DNA of 64,000 bases from Planctomycetota bacterium (GCA_030616775.1 JAUWWQ010000015.1:1-64000), one strand, 5' to 3'; numbered from the stretch's first letter, positions 47,293-57,495 are shown. Numbers and translations: made by a program. The notes: generated by a model not told the origin, from the letters alone.

Positions 47293-49578
47293 ATGAATAC
47301 GAAAATGACCAGTTGGGCCACAGGATTAGCTGTTGTGCTTAGTGTCGGACTGCTGGCACCTAATGCGGCGGCAAAAGGGAAGTCTTCGCTTATCGGGGCT
47401 GTTCCGGACGACGTGTTTATTTGCGTGGCCGGGCGGCACAACCCGGAGCGCCAGTTTCTCTGCGACTACTGGGACGAGGTCATCGATGCGTTGAAGGAAT
47501 CCGGGATCGGTTCCGACTTGATGGAGCTGATCGTATCCCAGCTCGGTGAGGAGCAGCGCGCCGAGGTGGATCGCTTCAAGGAGCTGGCCAAGAAACTCCT
47601 TGATGGTGTGGACTGGGACAAGTTGGGCGGCGGTGAGATGGTCTTTGCCGAGCGTATGTTAAAGCCTGTATACATTGGCAAGGGCGTCACCATGATGCCC
47701 GATATGGTGTGGATGTTTCGCGGAAGCGACGGTAGCGCATCGGAGAATTACGAGGGGCTTGTCGCGATCCTTCAAGCAATCGTCGCGGAGGTCAACAAGG
47801 CGGCCGGCGAGGAAGTGCTGACCGTGAACACAACCCCGCGTCTGGGCGCCAAGGTTGCAGCCGTGAACCTGCTGGCCAAGGTTCCCAACACCCCACCATT
47901 CAACCTGGCAATGGCTTTGCACCGCGACGTGATCGTGATTGCGGCGGGTGACAAGATTCTTGACGAGGTTCTCGGCCTGCTGGAGGGCAAAAGCTCCAAG
48001 AAGTCCCTCGCTGCCAGCCGACGCTTCAAGCAGGCGTTTGCCAATCTCCCGACGGCCGAAGACGAAATGACCTTCTTCGACGTGCCGGTCTTACTCGGCT
48101 CATTCCGAGCACTCGGTGATCTGGCCGTAGCCGAGGCGGCGAGCTCAGGATCGGGGGACGCCGTGACCAACGCACGGTTCTGCGATGAGGCCAACAAGCT
48201 TGCCGAAAAGGGCGTCGAAGCCTACCGCCAGAAGGACTACCAGAAGGCATTGGAATACACCAAGAAGGCCCATGAGGTGGCGTCGGCCGACTCTCGGATC
48301 ATGTACAACCTGGCCTGCTTCCATGCTATGGTTGGGAACAAGGACGAAGCCTTGACCTGGCTGGAAAAAGCCGTGGACGGAGGCTTTTCCGCCCCCAAGC
48401 AGATTGCCAAGGATGCCGATCTGAAGATCGTTCGCGGTGACCCACGATATGAGGCGGCGCTGGCCAAGGCTACGAAGCAGGTGACCGCCAAGTCGCGTGC
48501 CGAGGCTGACAAATGGCAACAGGTGGCCGTACGCCTGTTCGATGTGCCGGGGATGATCGACTACATCGCAGCCGTCAAGTACACGGACGGGTACACGGTC
48601 CACGCCGAAGAGATCACGGCCCTGGTGCCGGGCGCTGCTGATAACCCGTTTTACCCGGTGTTCGGAAAGCGTAAGCCGTTGACGGACTTTGACCGTTACC
48701 TTCCGAAGGAAACCGTATCGTTCTCCGTGAGCGGCGGGATTGACCTTGGCGAACTGTACAGGTTCCTCGAAGACACGATTCGCGGATTGGGGCCGAAGGG
48801 TGAAGAGATGCTCGCCAAGTGGGCGGGCATGCAGAAGGAGCTGGGCTTCGACGTTCGCAAGGACATCCTGGGCTGGATTCAAGGCGACATTATCCAGCTC
48901 ACGTTAAAGCAGCCTGTCGGTAGCGCGTGGGTGCTCATGCTCAAGGTTGCCGATGAGGCCGCTGCTCGCGAGAAGCTCGATTCCGCTGTGGCGTTCCTGT
49001 CGACGAATCTGCAGCAAGCAGCCCAAAAGAATCCAGCGTTGGCGATGCTGACCCCTCGTACCTCGCCGGTGACGCACGAGAAACTGTCCGGGTTCCACAA
49101 CGTTGCTGTCGGCATGATGCCGCAGCCGGCGGTCTGCGGTGTAAGCGGCGGGTATCTTATCCTGGGTTCATCGGCAGACGCCGTAGCGTTGTGCCTGGCC
49201 ACGGCGGCGGGTGATCACCCCAACATCCGGAAGAATAGCCAGTTCATGGCCGAGGCCGTGATTCCCAAGGGAGCGGTTCGGTCGATCTCCTTCACCGACA
49301 AGCGGAACTTCGGCACCGAGATCGCGCAGTTCATTGGTGTGCTATCCATGGTGGGTGGGATGAGCGCCATGATGATACCGGATCCCGAAGCTCAGCAGTT
49401 GATTACGAAGATACTCGGGCCGGTTGCGAAGCTGGGCCCCATCGCGCAGAAAATCGACTTTTATAAGTCCTCCGCGAAGTATACAACCTTTAACGGCAAG
49501 ATGTGGCATACGCGGAGCGTAACCAACTATCGATCACCTGCCGAGCGCGGTGCGGGTAAGGGGGCTTATCCGGAGTAA
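47293..49578 (+). CDS. Exported TPR-containing protein, DUF3352-like
   Basis: This protein has 761 aa from ATG 47293, which begins a signal peptide (MNTKMTSWATGLAVVLSVGLLAPNAAA). Residues about 25-275 and 400-740 look like two related halves, with phrases such as GFDVRKDILGWIQGDI and FDRYLPKETVSFSVSGGID that resemble DUF3352-type planctomycete proteins. Between them, at about 305-370, lies a tetratricopeptide segment (EAYRQKDYQKALEYTKKAHEV, MYNLACFHAMVGNKDEALTWLEKA). No enzyme motif is seen. It probably works in the periplasm or at the envelope; the function is unknown. Confidence 0.75.
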   Translation: MNTKMTSWATGLAVVLSVGLLAPNAAAKGKSSLIGAVPDDVFICVAGRHNPERQFLCDYWDEVIDALKESGIGSDLMELIVSQLGEEQRAEVDRFKELAKKLLDGVDWDKLGGGEMVFAERMLKPVYIGKGVTMMPDMVWMFRGSDGSASENYEGLVAILQAIVAEVNKAAGEEVLTVNTTPRLGAKVAAVNLLAKVPNTPPFNLAMALHRDVIVIAAGDKILDEVLGLLEGKSSKKSLAASRRFKQAFANLPTAEDEMTFFDVPVLLGSFRALGDLAVAEAASSGSGDAVTNARFCDEANKLAEKGVEAYRQKDYQKALEYTKKAHEVASADSRIMYNLACFHAMVGNKDEALTWLEKAVDGGFSAPKQIAKDADLKIVRGDPRYEAALAKATKQVTAKSRAEADKWQQVAVRLFDVPGMIDYIAAVKYTDGYTVHAEEITALVPGAADNPFYPVFGKRKPLTDFDRYLPKETVSFSVSGGIDLGELYRFLEDTIRGLGPKGEEMLAKWAGMQKELGFDVRKDILGWIQGDIIQLTLKQPVGSAWVLMLKVADEAAAREKLDSAVAFLSTNLQQAAQKNPALAMLTPRTSPVTHEKLSGFHNVAVGMMPQPAVCGVSGGYLILGSSADAVALCLATAAGDHPNIRKNSQFMAEAVIPKGAVRSISFTDKRNFGTEIAQFIGVLSMVGGMSAMMIPDPEAQQLITKILGPVAKLGPIAQKIDFYKSSAKYTTFNGKMWHTRSVTNYRSPAERGAGKGAYPE

Positions 49579-49708
49579 GTAACCGGCGCGGGCGGGCGCA
49601 CCGGCCGGCTTACGACTCGCACCCAATCAGGCAACGTGCTCTCGAAAGACACGGTGTGTCTGTTGCGCCTCCGCAGACTGGCAGCAAAGCGCCGAGTGAC
49701 GCGACGGT

Positions 49709-50617
49709 TCAAGATGCGCCTAGTGTCACCAGCACGATGCCCACCATGGCCAGCGTGGCGGCGATCGCCTTCCGCAAGCCGAAGCTCTCCTTGAGAAACA
49801 CCGCAGCCAGGATGATCGCGAAGATCACCGAGGTCTGGTTCAGGATGCCCGCAACGGCGGCCTTGGCATACTTGAAACCCGCCATCCACAAAATCAGGGC
49901 GAAATAAGCGCCCAGGATTGAGGCGGGAAGGCTGATCTTCCAGGTCGAGGTCAGCCGAAAGGCCGACCAGTGCTTCTTCCGCAGTGGTGAGGCCAGGGCA
50001 ATTAGTGCAAGGGCCAACGTGCCAGCCAGCATCCGCAAGGCGGTGGCCAAAATGAGCGGGAAATCGTAGAACTCCAGGACGGGCTTGGCGATTACGATCC
50101 CGAAAGTCATAAATGCCATGGCCGAGGCACCCAATATGACCCCGAGCACGAGCTGGCCGCGAGTCCGGTCGGCCGGAGGGGTCAGTCGCGAAGTGATGAG
50201 CACACCTGCCAGAATCAGTCCGGTTCCGGCATAGTCGGAGAGCCCCAGCTCCTCCGACAGTATGAGGTACGCGAAGAGGATGATGAAAGGACCGTACAAA
50301 CAGTCCACGATCGAGACGATTCCCACGCCAATGAGGTTGAGGGCGTGGAAGAACACCGTGTCCGCCAACGCGATGCCGAGCAGACCGCTTATAATCAAAA
50401 TCACGATGTCCTCGCGAGGATACCTGTGTAAGGCTGCAAGGCTGTCCGGCATGAAACACAAGGTGGCCACGAGCAGGATCAGTCCGACGACGTTCTTGAA
50501 GAGATTCAGGGCTAGAGGTGGGATGTGCTCGCCGGTGCGCTTGAAAAGCACCAGCGCACAAGCCCAGGTTACCGCAGCCAGGAGCGCGCAAGTTTGCCCG
50601 AGGAGAGTATTTTCCAT
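49709..50617 (-). CDS. EamA/DMT family transporter
   Basis: This protein has 302 aa from ATG 50617. Ten hydrophobic segments form two EamA repeats, each with the usual ordering (first LLAAVTWACALVLFKRTGEH, second ILGASAMAFMTFGIVIAKPVL). It is an inner-membrane drug/metabolite-type carrier; the substrate cannot be inferred. The open frame extends upstream to 50764 but that part is not hydrophobic and lies in the intergenic region after the HAD gene. Confidence 0.88.
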   Translation of the reverse strand: MENTLLGQTCALLAAVTWACALVLFKRTGEHIPPLALNLFKNVVGLILLVATLCFMPDSLAALHRYPREDIVILIISGLLGIALADTVFFHALNLIGVGIVSIVDCLYGPFIILFAYLILSEELGLSDYAGTGLILAGVLITSRLTPPADRTRGQLVLGVILGASAMAFMTFGIVIAKPVLEFYDFPLILATALRMLAGTLALALIALASPLRKKHWSAFRLTSTWKISLPASILGAYFALILWMAGFKYAKAAVAGILNQTSVIFAIILAAVFLKESFGLRKAIAATLAMVGIVLVTLGAS

Positions 50618-50840
50618 AGGGGGACTATAGTGAACGACTCTCGCCCGGCAAATGCGCGCATCAAATGCTGTGTGTCGGCGATTCGCCGACCTCGACACCC
50701 ACGCCCCGGACCACGAAATACGTGGGCTGAGCATATACTCTGCACCGGCCGGGCAGACCGACAACCGCCACTACGTGAGTCTGCCTTCCCACCGCGGAGC
50801 CAGGTACCCAGACCAGTGAAAGCCGACGGCGGCATGCGAG

Positions 50841-51641
50841 TCACAGGTCAAGCGCACCGGTAGTGAGCAGCTCGCCGATCGTTTCGGTAACGACATCCGG
50901 CCGCTGTGACGCCGGGATCGTGTCGATCACCGACCGTTCCCGGTACTTGCCGGACAAGACGAAGGCCGCTTGCATACCCATCCGCTTCGCACCGGCCAGA
51001 TCGCTGAGAGGGTCGTCCGACACTACCATGACGGATTCCGGAGGTAAGGCAAGATCATCCAGCGCCTGTTGGAAGTACGTTGGACTAGGCTTGCCAATCA
51101 AGGTGGGTTCAACTTGAGTCGCGTAGTGAATGGCTTCAACAACGGCGCCGACGCTCGGCGAGCACCGACCTTGGGCATCGACAAACAGGCGGTTGCGGTG
51201 AAGGGCGATCAAAGAAGCGCCTTTTCGGCTGACCGCGTCGCACGCCAGCCTAAGCCGCTCATAGGTCAAGTCCGTATCCAGGCCGACCACCACCGCGTCG
51301 ACCTCACTGCCATCTACAACGGTAAGGCCTTCGTCGGCAAACATCTGTCGGAGAGCTGCGGTGCCCAAGATCAGGCACCTGGTGGCGCCGACGGTTCGCA
51401 AGTGGGTGACCGCCGCTCCAATGCAGGTGTGAAGCTCATCGATCGTGAAATCGAACCCCGCTCGCACAAGCTTATCCAACAGTGACGCTCTGGAATCCGT
51501 CGTGTTGTTGGTGATTAAACGAAGCGGTAAGCCGGCTTGGCGAAGCTGGCGAACAAACTCCGCGGCCCCCTCTATCGGCTGGTAGCGTTTGTCCTTCACC
51601 AGTGTGCCTTCTACGTCCAGCAAGAATCCCTTAATCCGCAT
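50841..51641 (-). CDS. HAD superfamily hydrolase, NagD/HDHD2-like (type IIA cap)
   Basis: This 266-aa protein has motif I LLDVEGTLV (nucleophile Asp9, with Glu11 where most HAD phosphatases have Asp), motif II LITNNTTDS, a C2 cap, the motif III Lys in LIGKPSPTYF, and motif IV VVSDDPLSDLAGAKRMGM. Such enzymes dephosphorylate small metabolites. AGGAG lies about 9 bases before the start. It is divergent from the histidine kinase gene, 528 bp away. Confidence 0.82.
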   Translation of the reverse strand: MRIKGFLLDVEGTLVKDKRYQPIEGAAEFVRQLRQAGLPLRLITNNTTDSRASLLDKLVRAGFDFTIDELHTCIGAAVTHLRTVGATRCLILGTAALRQMFADEGLTVVDGSEVDAVVVGLDTDLTYERLRLACDAVSRKGASLIALHRNRLFVDAQGRCSPSVGAVVEAIHYATQVEPTLIGKPSPTYFQQALDDLALPPESVMVVSDDPLSDLAGAKRMGMQAAFVLSGKYRERSVIDTIPASQRPDVVTETIGELLTTGALDL

Positions 51642-52169
51642 GTTGTTCTCGCTCCTGAAGTCTCAAGAGCATATTGCACCCGTTTTAGTCTGGGGGCAAG
51701 CGATACTTACCACAGCGGCTCGATGTACCGATTTCGTCGGGACCGGGTTGCCGGCAACGCCTTCGAGTCGCGTAAGGCGCCCAGCCGGATGATCGGGACT
51801 ATCACATCGTCCGTCGCAGGCACCATAACCCTGCGGCTCCTCCTCATTGCGAAAACCCTTCCGATTTGGCTACCCGACACCGATCGGGCCGCAGTGGTCC
51901 CGTAATCATCAGATCGAGCCGGCCCCGGCATCACGTCATCCAAGGACTTATAAAGAGCGGCGGTCGATGGCCCGATGCCTAGTGGACCGTCTCCCAAATG
52001 CCGGTAACTCGTGGACCTTAATCGCTTAGCGGATGAACGCTCACTGGGTCCGTAAATCGTATGCTTTGAAGCGGACATCTCCGGTTCGCCAAAGTTAAGC
52101 CGATTTGCCTCGCAAACGATAAGGATGACGTACGCCTCTCGTCTCGTGCTCTGAACAGACGGTGACCGT
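51642..52169. other. Divergent intergenic interval
   Basis: This stretch of 528 bases lies between the HAD gene (minus) and the histidine kinase gene (plus). No motif-bearing reading frame, tRNA or clear promoter was recognised, though it should hold both promoters. Confidence 0.4.
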
Positions 52170-54128
52170 ATGCGATCAGGACTGAAGGCATTAAGACGTT
52201 TCTTGACTGCGGAGGAGGTGCCGCGCTGGTTCGGCCTGTCAATTGTCCTGATTTATCTGGTCGGTCTCGGCTCAGTTGCGCACTTCGGGATCGTCCAGGC
52301 ACGTCGGGAAGGTGCGGTGCACTTCCAGCGAGGCAGCCGCTACACCATCAAAGTGCTGGCGGAGCGACTCTCGGTGCTGAGAAGTAGCGGACCGTCTGAT
52401 CCGAAGTTGATCGGTGCATACCAACGAGCGCTGCGCGAGTTCGCTGCCAACGTGCCGACGCGATGGCTGCGTGTGGTCGATGAGCAGGGGCGGGTCGTCG
52501 CATCAACGGATCCCACCCAGATCGATACGATTAGTGCCGACAATCCACCGAGGGCATCGAAGCAAGCGATATGGGAGGTCATACCCGTACGTGCAGCCGG
52601 ACAGAATGCGCCTGATGTGTTCGTCCGTGCCCGGCTGACCTCAGATGACCCCACACTGACGAAATTGGGCGATGATCAGCCGGGTGACGGCGAGGCGGTG
52701 CTTTACCTGGAGGCGAGACTGCCGCCCGAGCCTTTGGATGTTTCGAGTCTAGCCGACCAGGCCCGAACGCTCGCCATCGTGTTGGTGGTATTGGGTGCCC
52801 TGTTTGTGGTGTACCGGTGTCTCCGTGAGCAGCTTCGGAGCGTATCTCGTATTGCGGACCGCTTGCAGTCGCACCAGGATCGCTTGAAAGAGGACATCGG
52901 CTCGCTCCACATTGCGGACACCATCGACAGCGTGACCAAGGCGTGGAACGATTTGATCGATTGGACCCAGCGACTTCACCAGGCAGTCCAGCGGTCCGAA
53001 GCTGACGAGGAGCTGTCACAAGTGCTGCAGCGTTCCGGGGGTGGGGCCCTCGCCGAAGCGATCAGCGCCATTCCCGTCGGCATCATCTACATCACCGACG
53101 AGGTCCGTTTTGAATACCTGAACTCCACCGCGTTGCGCCTGTTCGGCTGGAATGCCCATGAAGCCAAGCAGACTGCGCTCCCGGAAGCGAAGGCGGTGGG
53201 CGTAGGCGCGAAGATCCTCAATGTGTTGCGCGACGCGTTGCAGGTCGACGGTTCCTTTGAAGGGCGCACGGAGATGTTGGAGACGGACGAGGAGACCGAT
53301 CATGACCGCAGCACATACCGCTTGCGGGTGATCCCGCTGCAGCGCGGTCATCACCAAGGTGAATGTGTGGTCGTGATTCGTGACGTTAGCCAGCAGATCC
53401 GCGCCGAGCGTGCCCGCGAAGAGTTCATCACCCAGGTGACACATGAGCTGCGCACGCCTCTTACCAATATTCGTGCGTACGCGGAGACGCTCTCCAGCGG
53501 GATGTTTGATGATCCCAGCGTCATAACCGACTGCTACAACGTCATCACCAAGGAGACCCGCCGCCTATCGCGCCTCGTGGAGGATGTTCTGAGTGTTTCT
53601 CAGTTGGAGGTCGGGACGATCGACCTCCAGGTCGGTGATGTCGACCTAAAGGCACTTCTTAGTGACGGCGTCCGCGATGTTCGGGGTCTGGCCGACGAGA
53701 AGAACATCGATATCCAGCTCGTGCTGCCCTCCAAGCTGGAGCCAATCGAAGCCGATCGGGACAAGTTGGCTGTAGTGGTCAACAACCTCCTCGGTAACGC
53801 GATCAAGTACACACCGCCGAATGGCAACGTGGTGGTCGGCTGTCAGCTAACCGCCGACGGGGTGACCCTATCCGTAAAAGACAACGGCATCGGCATCGAC
53901 CCGGTTGATCACGGGCGGGTGTTTGAGAAGTTCCAGCGGGCCCCGGATCCGGAAGTTCAAAGCCAGGCCGGCAGCGGAATCGGACTGTACACCGCCCGGG
54001 AGATCGTGCGCCGCCATCGCGGCGAGATTGAGCTGATTAGTAAAAAGGCGCAAGGTTCGACTTTCTTGGTACGGCTGCCTCATCAAGAGACGCGGGCCGC
54101 CGCGCTGAGCACCACACAGGAGGCTTAA
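52170..54128 (+). CDS. Membrane sensor histidine kinase with PAS domain
   Basis: This 652-aa protein has a transmembrane helix at about 21-43 (FGLSIVLIYLVGLGSVAHF), an extracytoplasmic sensor of about 150 residues, a second helix at about 200-218 (LAIVLVVLGALFVVY), a helical linker, a PAS domain at about 285-400, and HisKA with THELRTPLTNIRAYAETL (phospho-acceptor His425). HATPase_c motifs NNLLGNAIKYTPPNG, DNGIGI and GSGIGLYTAREIV follow. It belongs to the PhoR/ResE-like group. A receiver gene follows after 5 bp. It heads the signalling-pilus cluster. Confidence 0.92.
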   Translation: MRSGLKALRRFLTAEEVPRWFGLSIVLIYLVGLGSVAHFGIVQARREGAVHFQRGSRYTIKVLAERLSVLRSSGPSDPKLIGAYQRALREFAANVPTRWLRVVDEQGRVVASTDPTQIDTISADNPPRASKQAIWEVIPVRAAGQNAPDVFVRARLTSDDPTLTKLGDDQPGDGEAVLYLEARLPPEPLDVSSLADQARTLAIVLVVLGALFVVYRCLREQLRSVSRIADRLQSHQDRLKEDIGSLHIADTIDSVTKAWNDLIDWTQRLHQAVQRSEADEELSQVLQRSGGGALAEAISAIPVGIIYITDEVRFEYLNSTALRLFGWNAHEAKQTALPEAKAVGVGAKILNVLRDALQVDGSFEGRTEMLETDEETDHDRSTYRLRVIPLQRGHHQGECVVVIRDVSQQIRAERAREEFITQVTHELRTPLTNIRAYAETLSSGMFDDPSVITDCYNVITKETRRLSRLVEDVLSVSQLEVGTIDLQVGDVDLKALLSDGVRDVRGLADEKNIDIQLVLPSKLEPIEADRDKLAVVVNNLLGNAIKYTPPNGNVVVGCQLTADGVTLSVKDNGIGIDPVDHGRVFEKFQRAPDPEVQSQAGSGIGLYTAREIVRRHRGEIELISKKAQGSTFLVRLPHQETRAAALSTTQEA

Positions 54129-54133
54129 GCGCC

Positions 54134-54511
54134 GTGCCCAGCATTCTGATCGCAGAGGACGAAGCCCACATTCTACGTATCCTGTCCATGTGGCTGGGCC
54201 GCCACGGGTATGACGTCCTCGAGGCGGTGGACGGGGCCGCTGCCCTTGAGATCCTCGACCATCACACCGTCGACTTGATCATCTCCGACATGAATATGCC
54301 TGTTGTGGACGGGCTCGAACTGATCAAGGCTGTGCGCGAGCAGCACGGACTCGACGTTCCATTCTTGCTGCTGACCGCGCGATGTGACCAGGACAAGCTG
54401 GCCAAAAGGATGGAGCCGTACTCTGTTCATCTGTATCCAAAGCCGTTCGTGCCCTCGCGCCTGGTTACCGACATTGATCGCTTACTGGGTAGCGCTGCCA
54501 CGCAGGGGTGA
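54134..54511 (+). CDS. Single-domain response regulator (receiver only)
   Basis: This 125-aa receiver starts at GTG 54134. The acidic pair is AEDE, the phospho-acceptor Asp52 is in IISDMNMPVVDG, the Thr in LLLTARC and the Lys in LYPKPF. There is no output domain, so it should act by protein contact, probably with the overlapping HD-GYP gene product. Its stop overlaps the next start (GTGA). Confidence 0.9.
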   Translation: MPSILIAEDEAHILRILSMWLGRHGYDVLEAVDGAAALEILDHHTVDLIISDMNMPVVDGLELIKAVREQHGLDVPFLLLTARCDQDKLAKRMEPYSVHLYPKPFVPSRLVTDIDRLLGSAATQG

Positions 54512-55821
54512 ACAACGTGTCTGGGCCCGAGCTGCTTGAGCAATTGTCAACGGGATCTTGTGGAAGTGACGACGTGCGCCACCGGTTAAAGACACTGTCC
54601 GCCCGCGTAGCCGGCCTCGAGGATGGCAATGCCTTGGAGCCCTTGGTGTCGGAAGTGTCTGAGGCTGTGGAGCGTATCACCGTCGAAAACGCGGGCATGG
54701 CCGAGGAACTCCTGTCTGTCTACGAGCAACTGGGCATCGTCTTTGAGGTAACGCAAAAGCTTCCCACTTTGCAAAGCGAGTCGGAAGTAATCGATCTGTT
54801 CGTGGACAACCTTCGACGCAGCTTCCAGAAGCAAGAGGTCTTCGTTGTCCAGCCGCGCATGCCGGCCAATAGGTCACGTGAGGGGATGTACGGATCTCCC
54901 ACCGACTGGTTCGATGGCCTCGTATGTCGCGCGCGCGATTCGAGAAGCGTCGTGGTGGAATCTCCGCCAGCCGGAGCTGCTCCTACTTGTGTGGCCGAGG
55001 TCACGGTCGGGCCGGTGTTCGCGGGCAAGTCTTTCGTATGTGCGATCGTCCTGACGCGCGGCTCGGAAGTGGAAAGCTTCCATGCCAGCGACATGCTTCT
55101 GCTTGACTCGCTCACCATGTTCTGCGGCGACCTGATCCGAAATCATCGGCTCCTCCACGAGCTGCGGGAAATGTCCGTGGCCATGGTGCGGTCACTGGTC
55201 AACGCGGTGGACCAGAAGGATCAGTACACCTCCGGCCATACCCTCAGGGTAGGATATTTTGCGTCGCTTTTGGGTAAAGCCCTGAACCTTACGGAAGAAG
55301 AATTGCAGATGCTCCAGTGGGGTGCACTGCTGCATGACGTCGGCAAGATCGGTATTCGCGATGACGTGCTAAAGAAAAAGGGCGGGCTCACGGAGGACGA
55401 ATTCAACCATATCAAGGAGCATCCGGTTCGAAGCCATAGAGTAGTGCAAGAGGTACCGCAACTCGCCGGGGCGCTGGAAGGCGTACTTCACCATCATGAG
55501 CGATTCGACGGGGCTGGGTATCCTTCAGGGCTGACTGGGGAGGACATTCCCTTGCAGGCCCGGATCATCCAGATAGCGGACGTGTTCGATGCCTTGACGT
55601 CCGACCGTGCCTACCGTCCGGCGTACGATTGGGGCATGGCCCTCGATATTCTAAGGGAAGAGGCGGGCAAGACAGTTGATCCACAATTCCAGAAGATGTT
55701 CGACGGGCTGATTCGCGAGCAAATCGAAGACCATCCGGACGGTTGGAAAAGGACGGTCGAACGAGCCAATCGGTTCACGCAGGATCCCGACGAGCATCGC
55801 GATGCACCATGCGGAGGATGA
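54508..55821 (+). CDS. HD-GYP domain phosphodiesterase with N-terminal GAF-like region
   Basis: This 437-aa protein starts at GTG 54508, overlapping the receiver gene. A helical N-terminus (about 20-75) and a GAF-like region (about 80-220) precede the HD-GYP domain. That domain has LLHDVGKIGI (HD at 276-277), then HHHERFDGAGYPSGLTGEDIP and ARIIQIADVFDALTSDRAYRPA. The metal residues are complete, so cyclic-di-GMP hydrolysis is predicted. It overlaps the next gene by 20 bases. Confidence 0.9.
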   Translation: MNNVSGPELLEQLSTGSCGSDDVRHRLKTLSARVAGLEDGNALEPLVSEVSEAVERITVENAGMAEELLSVYEQLGIVFEVTQKLPTLQSESEVIDLFVDNLRRSFQKQEVFVVQPRMPANRSREGMYGSPTDWFDGLVCRARDSRSVVVESPPAGAAPTCVAEVTVGPVFAGKSFVCAIVLTRGSEVESFHASDMLLLDSLTMFCGDLIRNHRLLHELREMSVAMVRSLVNAVDQKDQYTSGHTLRVGYFASLLGKALNLTEEELQMLQWGALLHDVGKIGIRDDVLKKKGGLTEDEFNHIKEHPVRSHRVVQEVPQLAGALEGVLHHHERFDGAGYPSGLTGEDIPLQARIIQIADVFDALTSDRAYRPAYDWGMALDILREEAGKTVDPQFQKMFDGLIREQIEDHPDGWKRTVERANRFTQDPDEHRDAPCGG

Positions 55822-57163
55822 CGTGACTTTGACACTAATATTACCGTGGTTTCCAATCCTTCTAGGCGTGGGCGTCGGCGGACGCCTGCTGGGACGCACC
55901 CGTGGGCTTTTTCTGGGCATCTTGTCAGCGCTGTTTTGGGTGGTCCTGGTGCAGGCATCCGTCGGACCCGCCGTGTGGAAAGATCCGTGGACAGTGGCGA
56001 CGATCGTAGCGGGCGCGGTGGCCATCGCCGCTATGGGCCGCTGGTCTGGTGAAAGACCGATTGACCAGCCTTTGCCGACCACATCGGCGGAGCCGCCTAC
56101 AGACGTCAACATGATCATTCGGTCGGACGAATGCCTGGCCCCTCTTCAGCAGCTCTCCGCGGCGATGGATCAATTCGACGACTGGCTGGACGAACACCGC
56201 GACGACAGCGACCCCTGGCCCAAGTTTAACGAGCTTGTCCGCTCGGTGATGTACCAGTGCTGCAAGGCAACGCATATTAAGCCCTACCACCTGCGAAGCG
56301 AGGGCGAGGAGCTTGTCCCCTTAAACGAACCCGACCCGCTGGTGGACATTGAACCACTGTCGGCACGCCGGGGGATCGTAGGCCACGTTGTAACGACTGG
56401 TCGCTCCTACGTGGCTGGCGATATCACCCAAGGTGAGTTGGTCGAACAGCTTGCCCGGGAGTCGCAAAACACCATGGCCTGGTGCTTTGCGATCAGGCAG
56501 GGCACCAGCCCGCTGGGGGCGGTCGTGGTTGGTCAACTCGGTATCGCCCCGGACCGCAATACACCACTGTTGCGCGCCACGGAGCGACTGATCAGTCAGT
56601 TCTGGTGCACCCTGTGCGAGGCGATCCGTAGCAGAAGCGCGGTGCAGGATGATCCGGTGTCGGGGTTGCTCACCCGGCCGGCGTTTTTGCGCCGAGCCAA
56701 GGAGTCCCTGCGGGACTCGTATCAGGAGGGGGAACCGGTGGCGGTCGCAGTGATCGCCCTGGAAGGGCTTCGAGAATTAAGCGACTCGGGCCGGTGGGAA
56801 GTCGCCGATGAGGTGGTCCGCGAGGTCAGCAACGTGCTTCGTCGGAAGATGCGCATGGATGACCGGGTAGGAAGGTTCGACGGGTCCCGGTTTCTTCTGT
56901 TGCTGCGGCGTGTGGACTCCGAACTTGCTTCGCTGATTGTGGCGCAGCTCATGTCGCGACTGACCGGGGTGTGCCGCAACCACGGGCGATGGCACGGGGT
57001 GGTGGAGGTGCGGTGCGGAGTGGCCGGAAGCGGAACGGAGAGGCCCGACTTACGAACCTTGGTGTTTCGGGCGCTGGCCCAGTGCCGGCGGGCCCGCCTC
57101 GAGAATACGCCAATCGCCAGTGACCTTGGTCCTATATCTGTGATGAACGGAGCGGTTGTGTGA
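55802..57163 (+). CDS. Membrane protein with GAF-like and degenerate GGDEF domains
   Basis: This 453-aa protein has two hydrophobic segments in the first 80 residues (LTLILPWFPILLGVGVGG and VATIVAGAVAIAAMG), a GAF-like region at about 120-275, and a C-terminal GGDEF fold at about 285-440 (VSGLLTRPAFLRRAK, VAVAVIALEGL). The active-site GGDEF is replaced by DGSRF (360-364), so diguanylate cyclase activity is not expected. It might bind nucleotide or act as a scaffold. It overlaps both neighbours. Confidence 0.8.
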   Translation: MHHAEDDVTLTLILPWFPILLGVGVGGRLLGRTRGLFLGILSALFWVVLVQASVGPAVWKDPWTVATIVAGAVAIAAMGRWSGERPIDQPLPTTSAEPPTDVNMIIRSDECLAPLQQLSAAMDQFDDWLDEHRDDSDPWPKFNELVRSVMYQCCKATHIKPYHLRSEGEELVPLNEPDPLVDIEPLSARRGIVGHVVTTGRSYVAGDITQGELVEQLARESQNTMAWCFAIRQGTSPLGAVVVGQLGIAPDRNTPLLRATERLISQFWCTLCEAIRSRSAVQDDPVSGLLTRPAFLRRAKESLRDSYQEGEPVAVAVIALEGLRELSDSGRWEVADEVVREVSNVLRRKMRMDDRVGRFDGSRFLLLLRRVDSELASLIVAQLMSRLTGVCRNHGRWHGVVEVRCGVAGSGTERPDLRTLVFRALAQCRRARLENTPIASDLGPISVMNGAVV

Positions 57164-57495
57164 AGGTCGAGCAGCAACAGGTTGGCACCGTCGATGTAAT
57201 TGCGCCTGTCGGCGCACTGGTGGATCAGGAAGCGGAGAGCTTTTCAAAGCTTCTGCTCGAACGAGTCAAGTTGCCTAGCCCGCGCCTGGTCATCTTGATG
57301 GAGGGAGTCTCCTATCTGGACAGTGTTGCCGTTGAAGGGTTGCTGGCGGCTACGGAACAATTGGCGGACCGGGCGACGAGTCTCAAGCTGGCCAGTGTGC
57401 CACCACTCTGTCGTGAGATTCTGGAGCTAACCGGCGTCTCGGGGCGCTTCAGCTTTTTCAAGGATGTCCAAGACGCCGTCAGGAGCTTTCTCTAA
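57160..57495 (+). CDS. STAS domain protein (anti-anti-sigma type)
   Basis: This 111-aa stand-alone STAS domain starts at GTG 57160. The central loop reads SYLDSVAVEGLLAATEQL; the Ser after Asp corresponds to the phosphorylated Ser of SpoIIAA-like proteins. No cognate anti-sigma kinase is next to it; the SpoIIE-type phosphatase at 14710 is a distant candidate. It overlaps the GGDEF-like gene by 4 bases and precedes pilB. Confidence 0.85.
   Translation: MKVEQQQVGTVDVIAPVGALVDQEAESFSKLLLERVKLPSPRLVILMEGVSYLDSVAVEGLLAATEQLADRATSLKLASVPPLCREILELTGVSGRFSFFKDVQDAVRSFL

Noticed and set aside
50841-51641. Loss of function in the HAD protein because motif I is DVEGT
   Set aside because: The second Asp is replaced by Glu, a conservative change. 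The nucleophile Asp9 and the other motifs are intact, so inactivity is not supported.
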